Source: Tetradesmus obliquus
Taxonomy: Eukaryota; Chlorophyta; Chlorophyceae; Sphaeropleales; Scenedesmaceae
Reading direction: 5' to 3'
Length of the DNA: 64,000 bases
Assembly: GCA_030272155.1 (NCBI GenBank)
Contig: CP126207.1
Span: forward strand, 1,364,001-1,428,000
How positions within the stretch are numbered: position 1 is the first letter of the stretch; each line of letters opens with the position of its first letter. The notes below the pieces were generated by a model. It did not search any database. It was not told where the DNA came from and saw only the letters and a program-made list of their open reading frames with translations. A program made the translations under genes and the position numbers. Shown here piece after piece: positions 56,430-64,000 of this stretch.

Positions 56430-59400
56430 AGACGCTGCTCCTGGCCTTGTCCCGCAGCGCCTTTGAGAAGCTCTTCGGGCCCCTCTCAGCACTGGCGGCA
56501 GACCATGCAGCGTGGCAGGCGTGGCTGGGCAAGCAGAAGGAGCTGTTAAACAAGAGCGTGGTGCTGGGCCCTAAACACGAGGCGCTGCTAACGGTGAGTG
56601 CTGTTTCTGTCTGCTGCTGTGCCTGAAGATTGCACAATTTGAGGTGGTTTGGATGTCTCTGTTGTACATTTTAGTGTTTTTAAGGGGCTGTTTAGTCCCG
56701 CTTTTAGCACTGGCAGCGGACCATGCAGCTTGGCAGGCGTGGCTGGGCAAGCAGAAGGAGCTGCTGAATAAGAGTGTGGTGCTGGGCCCTAAACATGAGG
56801 CGCTGCTAAAGGTGATTGCTGTTATTTGTAGCTGCTGTGTCTGCACAATTTGGCATTATTTGAATGTCTCTGGTAGTCAATGGTGTGTTTCTAGAGGGCT
56901 GTTTGGTCCCGCTTTCGGCACTGGCAGCAGACCATGCAGCGTGGCAGGCGTGGCTGGGCAAGCAGAAGGAGCTGTTAAACAAGAGCGTGGTGCTGGGGCC
57001 TAAACACGAGGCGCTGCTGACGGTGAGTTTTGGCATGTAGTTTGTGATGTTATGTTGTGCATGTGTTGGTGTGCTGTTTGTTTTCAACAGTTCGCTCGCT
57101 GTTGGCTGCCGCAGCGCGGTTGATTCTCAAGCGGTGTGCTTTGGAGCTGATTGTTGTCACAACTCAAGGCACTGACCCCATGATTCCTTGTTTTTGCAGG
57201 CCGCATTTGACCCGCAGGCGCTGCACATGCGCGGCGTGCTGTTGATGCTGAGCGGCTGCGCGGTGCTGGCCTCACTGGGGGAGCCACATTTCCAAACTAA
57301 CTGCCATTTTGTTCATACTTCAACAGAATATTCATGGGTGGATCATCTACAAGCCGTTGACCTCTTTACAAGCCTCTTTCACTGCATGTGCTGCTGCTGC
57401 TGCATCTGTTTCTTGCTGCAGGCTGCATTTGACCCTCAGGCGCTGCACATGCGTGGCGTGCTGTGGATGCTCAGCGGATGCGCGGTGCTGGCCTCACTGG
57501 AGGAGCCAAGTGCGGGCCTGGCGCTGACAGGGCGGCTCTTCTGTGTAGAAGGTGAGGCTACACATACAATTTGCACAGATGTAATTGGCACTGATTGGGC
57601 GCCTGATTTTCGCAGTCGGTGAGGCTGAACATATGAGGTGCTCAATACATACAGTGGTGACACTGATCTGCGGTGCTGGCCCATTTGGAGAGCCCAATGC
57701 AGGCCTGGCGCTCACATGAAGAATTAGTTGCATGGAAGGTATGCTTGACAATGGTGATCCTAAGGAACTCCATCGGGTGGTGATAAGACTAGAGATTTCA
57801 TCAAAGTGCAGTGCTGGCCCAGCTAGAGCCGCCAAGTACAGACACACCGCGGCACCCACACAACACGCACCTACAGCACGCCCCAAACTGACACACTGCC
57901 GGTGACGCTGGTGATCTGCCTGCTGCAATTGCTTCTGCTCCTTGCTGGTTGTGCTTCCTTTCTGGTCAACGTTGCAGCCGTGCAGCAGCGAGGGCTATCA
58001 GCGGCAACGCAGCGCGTGCCAAAGCTGACAGCCGGCCTGCCATCTGGCAACAGTAATGAGGATGTAACATTGCTCATGCTCCACCTCTCACACGCTGCCA
58101 TCTACCTGAACTACTTGCGTTATTGATGCCTCTTCAGCTGCTTGCTGTGTGTTCGTCCTTGCAGCCGTACAACAAAGAGGCCTTTCAGAAGCTGTCCAGC
58201 GCATGCGGCGGCTGACAGCCGGCCTGCCGCCGTGCCTGTTTGTGCCGCACATGGCTGCTGCCGACACTAGCTCACATTGACGCATCGCCCACTAGATGTT
58301 TACCGCATGCTTCCTTTCTGTTTGTGTCTGCAGCTGTGCAGCAGCGAGGACTGTCAGAAGCAGTAAAACGCATGCGGCGGCTCACAGCCGGCCTGCCGCC
58401 CTGCAGTACTATTGTGGATGAAAAACTGCACGTACTCAACGCCCTGGCACGGTGTCATTAACCTGCTGCTACTTGGTTTATTGCTGCCTCTTCTGCTGCT
58501 TGCTTTGTGTTTTTCCTTGCAGCCGTGCAACAAAGAGGCCTGTCGGAAGCAGTCGAGCGCATGCGGCGCCTGACAGCAGGGCTGCCGCCGTGCCTGTTTG
58601 TGCCGCACACCGTGGCAGCTTGGCGCAGCCCGGAACACGGGCAGGCAGTGGTAGCGGGAGAGGCGCTGGCAACAGTTGGCGTGTGCACACTAGCGGCACT
58701 GCTGCAAGGGGTGGGCGCTTTGAAAAAAGAACTGAACGATTTGGTGTATTGCACATGCTAGCCGGCTGTGTGTCGTTGTGCTGGTTGTGTTATTTTGGCG
58801 TGCCGTTTGGACTTTTGCTTTTGGTGTGTGAGCACGCACACTGCACTGCAGCTCGGAGCATGGGCAGGCTGTGGTAGCGGGAGAGGCGCTGGCGACGGTT
58901 GGTGTATGCACACTGGCGGCGCTGCTGCAAGGGGTGAGCTCTCCAGGACAGTGTTATTTTTTGACGCGCTTGTAGGGCCTTTTGTACGTGGAAGTATATG
59001 TTGGCGTCCGTCTGGGCTTGTGTTTTTGGGTCGGTGGGATGGCAGCGTGGCGCAGCCCGGAGCATGGCCAGGCGTTGCTAGCAGGAGAGGCGCTGGCGAC
59101 GGTTGGCGTGTGCACACTGGCGGCGCTGCTGCAAGGGGTGAGCGCATGAGGACGTGCGTGTTTTGTGCGTGTTGTGCTGGCTGGTTTTGTTTCTGGGTTG
59201 GTGCACGTCACAGCCACATGCTGTTCTGCTTTGTGCTTAGTGGGGTCGGGTGGCAGCATGGTGCAGCCCGGAACACGGGCAGGCGGTGATGGCAGGGGTG
59301 GTGCTGGCAACTCTGTGCACACTGGCGACGCTGCTGCAAGGGGTGAATTTCGACCGTCCTTGTTTGCTGTAGGTTCTGTACTCTGACTCCGGCATTGTAC

Positions 59401-62400
59401 GTGACGGCGCGGCTGCATGCTGTTACTCATCTTTGCTCGTCTGCAATTTTCGCTTTCACAGAGCCCGTGCCGTGTATGCAACTCTTGTTACACTTGCCCG
59501 CGTCATGTCATTTTATTGTCTAAAAAGTTGTGACCGGCTTTGTGTTGCAGGGCCCGCTTGACGAGCGCTCAGCAGCGTATGTAACAGCCATGGCGGTGCT
59601 TGGGCTGTCGCACCTGCACCAGCTAGGCATCGCTTACAGGGGCTTATCAGCCATCACGCTGCTGGTGACAGAAGGGGGCCTGGTGCAGCTGGTGGACTTC
59701 AGGTGGGGCTTTCAAATTTGGCTTGATGCACTTCTATTGTTTATTTTTCGCCCAGTCTATGGTGGGCTTTGTCATCTGGACTGGTTGGGTATTGGTGACT
59801 GGCAGGTGTCAGCCATCACGCTGTTGGTGACACAAGGGGGGGGGGGGGGGGGCTGGTGCAGCTGGTGGACTTCAGGTGGGGAGTACAGTTCCAACCCTGT
59901 GGATTGCATTCTGTTTGCCGTTGATTTTGGGGTTGTGTGACGTCTGCACCGGCTGGGCATCGCGTACCGAGGGCTGTCAGCCATTACGCTGCTCGTGACC
60001 AAGATAGATAGATAGATATCGGGTGGGGCGCAGTGTGCGAATCCCGTCATATCTGCGTGTGACTGTTACTTCCGCCAAGGCTGCACACGGCCGTGCTATG
60101 ATGCTCTTTGGCGTAATGGAGTACCCCGCTCCCCAGCAGACAACACATGCAAGATGTCACATCTGCTGTTATAACGTGTCATCCTGCATCTGGTTATTTC
60201 CGCAGGTTTGTGAAACCTGCGCGCGCCCGCACGTTCACGCTGTGCGGAGTGCCAGAGCACCTTGCTCCCTAGCAGACAACACAATCAACATGTCACATAT
60301 GTTGTTATAACATGTTACTTCTGCATGTTAATTTGTTATTCCCGCAGGTTTGCCAAGGCTGCGCGGGGCGCACATTCACGCTGTGTTGCGTGCCAGAGTG
60401 CCTGGCTCCCCAGCAGACAACACAATCAACATGTCACATATGTTGTTATAACATGTTACTTCTGCATGTTAATTTGTTATTCCCGCAGGTTTGCCAAGGC
60501 TGCGCGGGGCCGCACTTTTACGCTATGTGGCGTGCCGGAGTACCTGGCTCCCGAAGTGGTGGGCGGCACTGGGCACGATGAGAGCGTGGACCTGTGGGCA
60601 CTGGGGGTGCTGGTGTACCACCTCATCACAGGTGAACTGTGCTGCAGGGGATCAGGGCGAAAAATTGTGGGATAAGTTCGGGGTTCTGGAGGTGGAGTTA
60701 AGAGCTGTGCATCATACATCGTTTGCTGCCTGTGCCTGCTGCTGCTGCTGCTGTCTCGTGCATTGCAGATCTTTGCTGCAAGCCGGCCTCAACTCTGCCT
60801 CTTTCCACTGTTGCCGCTGATTCTGATGCTCATGCTGTCGCTGCCTTGCTTATGTGCTGACTTGCGGGCGGCACGCCGTTAGCTCACCTGGGTGATGACG
60901 AGCCAAGGATATGCAGGCGCATCCTGCGGGCTAAGTTCTCATGGCCTGATACAGTCTGCCTGATTGCCACCTCTGCCAGCCGCCTGTCTGTTGTGTCTGC
61001 TGCTGCTGCTGCTGATGCTGCTGCTGCTGCAGTTGTGACGCAATTTGGGCATCCAGGACATGGCCGGCTGCGCTTATAGTATGACACAGGCTGCTGTCCC
61101 AACTGTATCTGCTCCTGCTGTATTGACTGCAGGCGGCACACCTTTTGCTCACCTGGGTGATGATGAGCTGCGCATCTACAGGCACATCCTGCGGGCCAAG
61201 TTCTCCTGGCCAGACACTTAAATGACACAGAATTTGCCGCTGCTGCTGCTGCCGCCTGTTTCATACCTCTGTACGCAGGTGGAACGCCTTTTGCTCACCT
61301 GGGCGATGACGAGCTGCGCATCTACCGTCGCATCCTTCGGGCCAAGTTCTCATGGCCAGAGACGCCAGCAGGGCACGACATCAGCGCTGATGCGAGGGAC
61401 TTAGTGGCGCAGCTGCTGCAACGGGAGCCTTCCAAACGCCTTGGCATGGTGAGCTGTGTGTCTGTAATGGTTTGTTTTTAACAGCAGGCCACGACATCAG
61501 CGCTAATGCGAGAGACCTAGTTGCACAGCTGCTGCAAAGAGAGCCCTCAACACGGCTTGGCATGGTGAGCTCTCTTTCTGTAGAATCAATTTACTGTCTG
61601 CTTTGTAGTTCGGGGTGCATTGCATCGCCAGGTGGTGCATGGCTGTCACTCATCACACACGCTTTACTTTATGTCTGCATTGCTGCCCAATCTTCCCGCT
61701 TTCATTTGCAGGGCCGTGGCGGCTTTGCCAAGCTGCTGGGCTCACCTCTGGTTCCGATCCATCAACCGGGCCGACTTACAAGAAGGCCGCTGCATGCCAC
61801 CGCTCTGTGTTGAAGGTTTCCTGTCACATTCGCGTGGCACTTATGGCGGCTGCTTCACGTACCTCTGCTGAGATTGTGCTCCTGCTGTCTCCGCTGTCAT
61901 TGATTGCTGCTGTGCAGAGCCGTGGGGGCTTTGCCAAGCTGGGCGCTCACCCCTGTTTCAGGTCTAACAATTGGGCAGACTTGCAGGAAGGCCGCAGCAT
62001 GCTGCGGCTCGGCTGTCACAATATCACCTGCTTCTATCTGGCCGCATCTGTTAAACAGCAGCCAAACATGCATGTTTCTGCTGCCTTATCTGCGCTTGCA
62101 GGGCCGTGGGGGCTTTGCCAAGCTGCAGGCTCACCCGTGGTTCCGCAGCATCAACTGGGCAGACCTGCAGCAAGGCCGCAGCTTGCTGCCGCTGGGCATT
62201 CAACACCATCACCCAGCCTTGATGTCTGCACTGCTGGCTGTGGTGTCTGTTGTGCTGCAGGGCCGTTGCGGCTTTGCCAAGCTGTGCGTGTGCCGCTGGC
62301 TTTGCCAAGTTTGTTAATTGCACTTCTGTGCCCTGCTGTTCACTTCATTGCAGGGCCGTGGGGGCTTTGCCAAGTTGCGGGCGCACCCCTGGTTCCGCAG

Positions 62401-62732
62401 CAACATCTGGGCAGACTTACAAGATGACTGCAGCATGCTGCGGCTTGGCTGTCACACCCTCTCGCACCACACAGACATTGCCACTCAGGATATATGCATA
62501 TGTACTGCTGGCCGCTTTTCAATTGCAGGGCCGTGGGGGCTTTGCCAAGCTGCGGGCGCACCCCTGGTTCAGGTCCATCAACTGGGCAGACTTGCAGGAA
62601 GGCCGCAGCATGCTGCCCCTCGGCCTGAGGGAGCGGCTGTTCCATTCGGGTGGTGGTGGCGAGCTAGGGTTCTGGACTCCACAGCCGAGGGAGCCTGGAG
62701 CACCAAACCCCAGCTGGCTGGAGGAGTTTTGA
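41724..62732 (+). CDS. PP2C / cyclic-nucleotide-binding / AGC-kinase-like fusion protein (plant PKG type)
   Basis: Exons: 41724-41841, 43909-44171, 44579-44673, 45314-45484, 45688-45745, 46029-46161, 46603-46733, 47248-47405, 48659-48845, 49145-49584, 50137-50212, 50717-51080, 51277-51384, 52239-52315, 52810-52950, 53317-53427, 54146-54220, 54917-55089, 55302-55419, 56432-56593, 57422-57551, 58523-58710, 59551-59702, 60489-60631, 61279-61448, 62529-62732. All 25 junctions keep frame; 1381 residues. Order: MGCGGSK (N-myristoylation-type), PP2C (about 40-376), Gln/Ala linker, cNBD-A (about 586-840), cNBD-B (about 841-1053), AGC-kinase-like domain (about 1054-1381) ending WLEEF. This is the architecture of Arabidopsis At2g20050 and its relatives, described as plant cGMP-dependent kinases. 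The domains suggest a membrane-tethered, cyclic-nucleotide-regulated phosphatase/kinase. The linkers are longer than in the plant proteins. Confidence 0.93.
41955..42715 (+). repeat. Array of 3' copies of fusion-gene exon 1
   Basis: Four clear copies of the segment encoding [24 protein letters not shown] sequence with (often) GTGAGG donors, ending near 42027, 42212, 42400 and 42531, plus a relic near 42665-42700. The complete exon is 41724-41841. Confidence 0.88.
43310..43815 (+). repeat. Three 5' copies of fusion-gene exon 2
   Basis: Starts near 43314, 43512 and 43709, about 197 bp apart, then the complete exon at 43909. Each copy ends with TIRYA followed by TAG where the complete exon continues YVSQRG. 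The first copy has lost its AG acceptor (GCAC for GCAG). Confidence 0.9.
44883..45235 (+). repeat. Three 5' copies of fusion-gene exon 4
   Basis: Acceptor plus [17 protein letters not shown] coding at 44883, 45036 and 45166, before the complete exon at 45314. All acceptors are intact. A single truncated exon 3 copy is at 44304-44358. Confidence 0.9.
46225..47200 (+). repeat. Copies around fusion-gene exons 6, 7 and 8
   Basis: Exon 6 3' copies at about 46230-46305 and 46355-46398 ([19 protein letters not shown]). Exon 7 5' copy at about 46430-46500 and 3' copies at about 46805-46889 and 46955-47030. Exon 8 5' copy at about 47105-47195. Confidence 0.85.
47552..48055 (+). repeat. Three 3' copies of fusion-gene exon 8
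   Basis: Each encodes [19 protein letters not shown] and ends with a donor, at about 47552-47624, 47765-47836 and 47983-48054; period about 210 bp. Confidence 0.9.
48659..49584 (+). other. Gln/Ala-rich linker between PP2C and cNBD-A
   Basis: Exons 9-10 (about residues 376-585). Contains a (CAG)n poly-Gln tract at about 49260-49329, poly-Ala runs, and islands of ordinary sequence ([34 protein letters not shown]). Length is likely polymorphic. Confidence 0.85.
49735..50700 (+). repeat. 5' copies of fusion-gene exons 11 and 12
   Basis: NFLFSHL copies with acceptors start at 49735, 49867 and 50016 before complete exon 11 (50137). Copies of [19 protein letters not shown] start at 50453 and 50592 before complete exon 12 (50717). 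Confidence 0.9.
50137..52950 (+). other. Cyclic-nucleotide-binding domain A
   Basis: Exons 11-15. [19 protein letters not shown] opens the helical lead, then [21 protein letters not shown] Gln/Gly/Ser-rich insertion of roughly 130-150 residues interrupts the barrel. The phosphate-binding cassette [16 protein letters not shown] (804-819) is intact, with Glu806 and Arg815, which contact ribose and phosphate in the family. The Ala at the position often Thr/Ser in cGMP-selective sites gives no clear cGMP preference. Confidence 0.88.
51515..52555 (+). repeat. 3' copies of fusion-gene exons 13 and 14
   Basis: Three exon 13 end copies ([23 protein letters not shown]) at about 51520-51597, 51745-51821 and 51955-52038. 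Two exon 14 end copies ([12 protein letters not shown] plus GTGAGC) at about 52432-52462 and 52522-52555. Confidence 0.87.
52716..54840 (+). repeat. Copies around fusion-gene exons 15-18
   Basis: Exon 15 5' copy 52716-52768. Exon 16 5' copy from 53220 and 3' copies near 53490, 53600 and 53840. Exon 17 3' copy 54305-54334. Four exon 18 5' copies ([14 protein letters not shown]) near 54487, 54593, 54698 and 54799, about 105 bp apart. Confidence 0.86.
53317..56593 (+). other. Degenerate cyclic-nucleotide-binding domain B
   Basis: Exons 16-20. [20 protein letters not shown] followed by [15 protein letters not shown] is a normal barrel opening. The cassette reads [14 protein letters not shown] to SMVARGR (975-999). 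FGE is kept but the cassette Arg-Ala-Ala/Thr segment is absent, so ligand binding is doubtful. An Ala/Gly/Ser-rich insertion (about 915-958) is present. Confidence 0.82.
55600..57024 (+). repeat. Copies around fusion-gene exons 19 and 20
   Basis: Three exon 19 3' copies ([17 protein letters not shown]) at about 55630-55696, 55830-55900 and 56008-56069. Exon 20 5' copy from 56269 and two 3' copies at about 56695-56812 and 56917-57022. Confidence 0.88.
57197..59345 (+). repeat. Copies around fusion-gene exons 21 and 22
   Basis: One exon 21 5' copy at 57200-57288. Three exon 22 5' copies near 57977, 58166 and 58334 ([15 protein letters not shown]). Three exon 22 3' copies near 58857-58934, 59048-59139 and 59258-59342. 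Confidence 0.87.
57422..62732 (+). other. AGC-kinase-like domain, probable pseudokinase
   Basis: Exons 21-26. No GxGxxG loop or VAIK lysine is seen; RLFCVEGAVQQRGL occupies that region. The catalytic loop reads [12 protein letters not shown] (HRD Asp is Gly1190; no K-x-x-N). The DFG position is DFR (1208-1210). The activation segment is AGC-like and kept: [16 protein letters not shown]. The C-lobe ([30 protein letters not shown]) is well formed. The plant homologues, as I recall them, share the altered HRD and DFG positions. Confidence 0.85.
59770..61567 (+). repeat. Copies around fusion-gene exons 23-25
   Basis: Exon 23 3' copies at 59805-59878 and 59940-60000. Three exon 24 5' copies near 60072, 60206 and 60348 (period about 141 bp). 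Exon 25 5' copies near 60866 and 61132 and a 3' copy at 61482-61564. Confidence 0.86.
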
Positions 62733-63410
62733 TTAAGCTGTGTATGGTCAGCAGCAGCAGCACGTCTTCGGTACTCCTGGCGCCACCACCACCACCAGCA
62801 GCTGCTGCTGCAGCAGCAGCAGAAGCAGCAGCAGAAGCAGACGCCTGTGTCTGCATGTGGCCGCTGGGCTTGAGGCAGCGGCTGTTCCATTCAGGAGGAG
62901 GTGGCCAGCTAGGGTTCTGGACGCCGCAGCCCAGGGAGCCAGGCGCCCCAAACCCTGCCTGGCTGGAAGAATTCTGATCCAGCTGTAAATGGTTTGCAGC
63001 AGCAGCAGCAGGGCTGCACGCTGGTTCTGCTGCCACCACTGCCAGCAGCAGCAGCAGCAGTTGCGTGTCCACAGCAGGGCCTGAGGGAGCGGCTGTTCTA
63101 TTCAGGAGGTGGCGACGAGCTATGCTTCTGGACGCCGCAGCCGAGAAGAGCTGGAGCACCAAACCCTGCCTAGCTGGAGGAGTTCTGAACACCGTTCTAG
63201 GCAGCAGCAGCAGGTCTGCAGCACTTTCGGCGCCAGTATTAGCAGCTGCTGCAGCAGCAGCAGCAGCAGCAGCGTGCCATGTGTCTGCACGCTGCCCCTG
63301 GGCTTGTGTGATGGCTGTTCTGCTCTGGGAGTCGTGGTGAGCTAGGGTTCTGGACACCACAGCCAAGGAAACCTGGGGTGGCAAACCTTGCCGGGCTGGA
63401 CGACTAACAG
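61711..63410 (+). repeat. Copies around the last fusion-gene exon, including three extra 3' ends
   Basis: Five 5' copies ([12 protein letters not shown]) start near 61713, 61917, 62101, 62262 and 62354 before the complete exon 62529-62732. Downstream, the [12 protein letters not shown] to WLEEF-stop end recurs at about 62868-62977, 63080-63188 and 63310-63405, the last two with damage. Confidence 0.9.
62984..62988 (+). terminator. Candidate TGTAA poly(A) signal after the second copy of the gene end
   Basis: TGTAA follows the stop of the first downstream end-copy (62977). The primary stop (62732) is followed by TGTGTATGG at the matching position, so the usable signal may lie in the copy. Confidence 0.4.
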
Positions 63411-64000
63411 GCTGCTGTTGCTGAGGTCAGCGGTTCCGTGTGGGGTGTTTTTGGGCGGATGACTGCTCAAGCACCGGCGCAGGTGCAGAGGTAGCAGCAT
63501 GGCAATATTGCTGCTACAGGGCTGGTGGAATACACACGCTATGGTGGAATACACATGCTATGGAATTGACTTTCATACTTGTTGGCGCACACTCAGTCTG
63601 GTTGTGGCTGCAGTTGTGGTTTCACATGCATGCTCAGTTTCTCGTTGGTGCTGGTGACGTGCACGTGTTTGAACCAACAGTTTTTCGCATGGTAAATGCA
63701 CAACTGCGCACGTGCAAGCAATGCTGGATCGTGTGCTGGCAGCCCAGGCTAGCACTAACTAACAGCCAACACGACATTCAATGATTCATGTTTATGATCG
63801 CCTTACAGCAAAGGGTAGAGGTGATGGCCTTGACGCACAGATTTGGCTGGGTGTGCACTTTTGGATTGTGGCGCTTCGGCTACGCCTCCCTGATTTGCTG
63901 GGTCTCGGTGCTTTGCCATAGCATATGGGTCGCAAGCAATTTGCTGCATATGCAAGCGAGCTTGCTGCCCATGCATGCAAGTTGCTGCTCATATGTTTAA
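63411..64000. other. Downstream region, no gene recognised
   Basis: Past the last end-copy of the fusion gene. No domain-like ORF or RNA gene seen before the window ends. Confidence 0.5.

Noticed and set aside
41724..62732. Three separate genes (PP2C, cNBD protein, kinase)
   Set aside because: Splice phases are continuous over 26 exons, no start or stop separates the parts, and the domain order matches the known plant fusion protein.

Overview
The window is nuclear DNA from a unicellular or colonial green alga, most likely a chlorophycean. The evidence is: GT-AG introns with GTGAGT-type donors in every gene, TGTAA-type poly(A) signals, extreme (CAG/CTG)n content, a septin (present in green algae, absent from land plants), a plant-type reticulon, a plant-type PP2C, and the plant/algal fusion protein that joins a PP2C phosphatase, two cyclic-nucleotide-binding domains and an AGC-kinase-like domain. 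No bacterial, organellar, viral or transposon coding sequence was recognised. The species call is inference.

Layout. 1-4692 (minus): 5' two-thirds of a Sam50/Omp85-type outer-membrane insertase gene, running off the left edge, with minisatellites in its left part. 4693-6759: divergent upstream region with a long CTG tract. 6760-13277 (plus): a 10-exon PP2C-family phosphatase. 13278-19524: about 6 kb between convergent genes, no gene recognised. 19525-22189 (minus): an unrecognised single-pass membrane protein. 22190-25422: no gene. 25423-31987 (minus): a 14-exon septin GTPase. 31988-34278: no gene, but a tandem array of the end of the next gene. 34279-38581 (minus): a 5-exon reticulon. 38582-41723: divergent upstream region. 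41724-62732 (plus): a 26-exon gene encoding a 1381-residue PP2C / cNMP-binding / kinase-like protein. 62733-64000: its 3' region. All exon models in the five complete genes join in frame at every junction, which is the main support for the coordinates.

The dominant unexpected feature is structural. In every gene most exons are flanked by one to five diverged, truncated tandem copies of their own end. Copies of the exon 5' end (with splice acceptor) lie upstream of the complete exon, and copies of the exon 3' end (with splice donor) lie downstream. In the 26-exon gene more than 20 exons are affected. The arrays have periods of about 100-240 bp, and the copies carry substitutions, lost splice sites, in-frame stops or lost catalytic residues, so simple assembly error is unlikely. 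A second recurring feature is that sense-strand (CTG)n tracts abut the 3' splice sites.

The genes do not form a pathway. They are ordinary eukaryotic housekeeping or signalling genes: mitochondrial outer-membrane biogenesis, ER shaping, septin cytoskeleton, phosphatase signalling and cyclic-nucleotide signalling. The most interesting protein is the fusion: its PP2C motifs and first cyclic-nucleotide pocket are intact, while its second pocket and its kinase catalytic motifs are degenerate.
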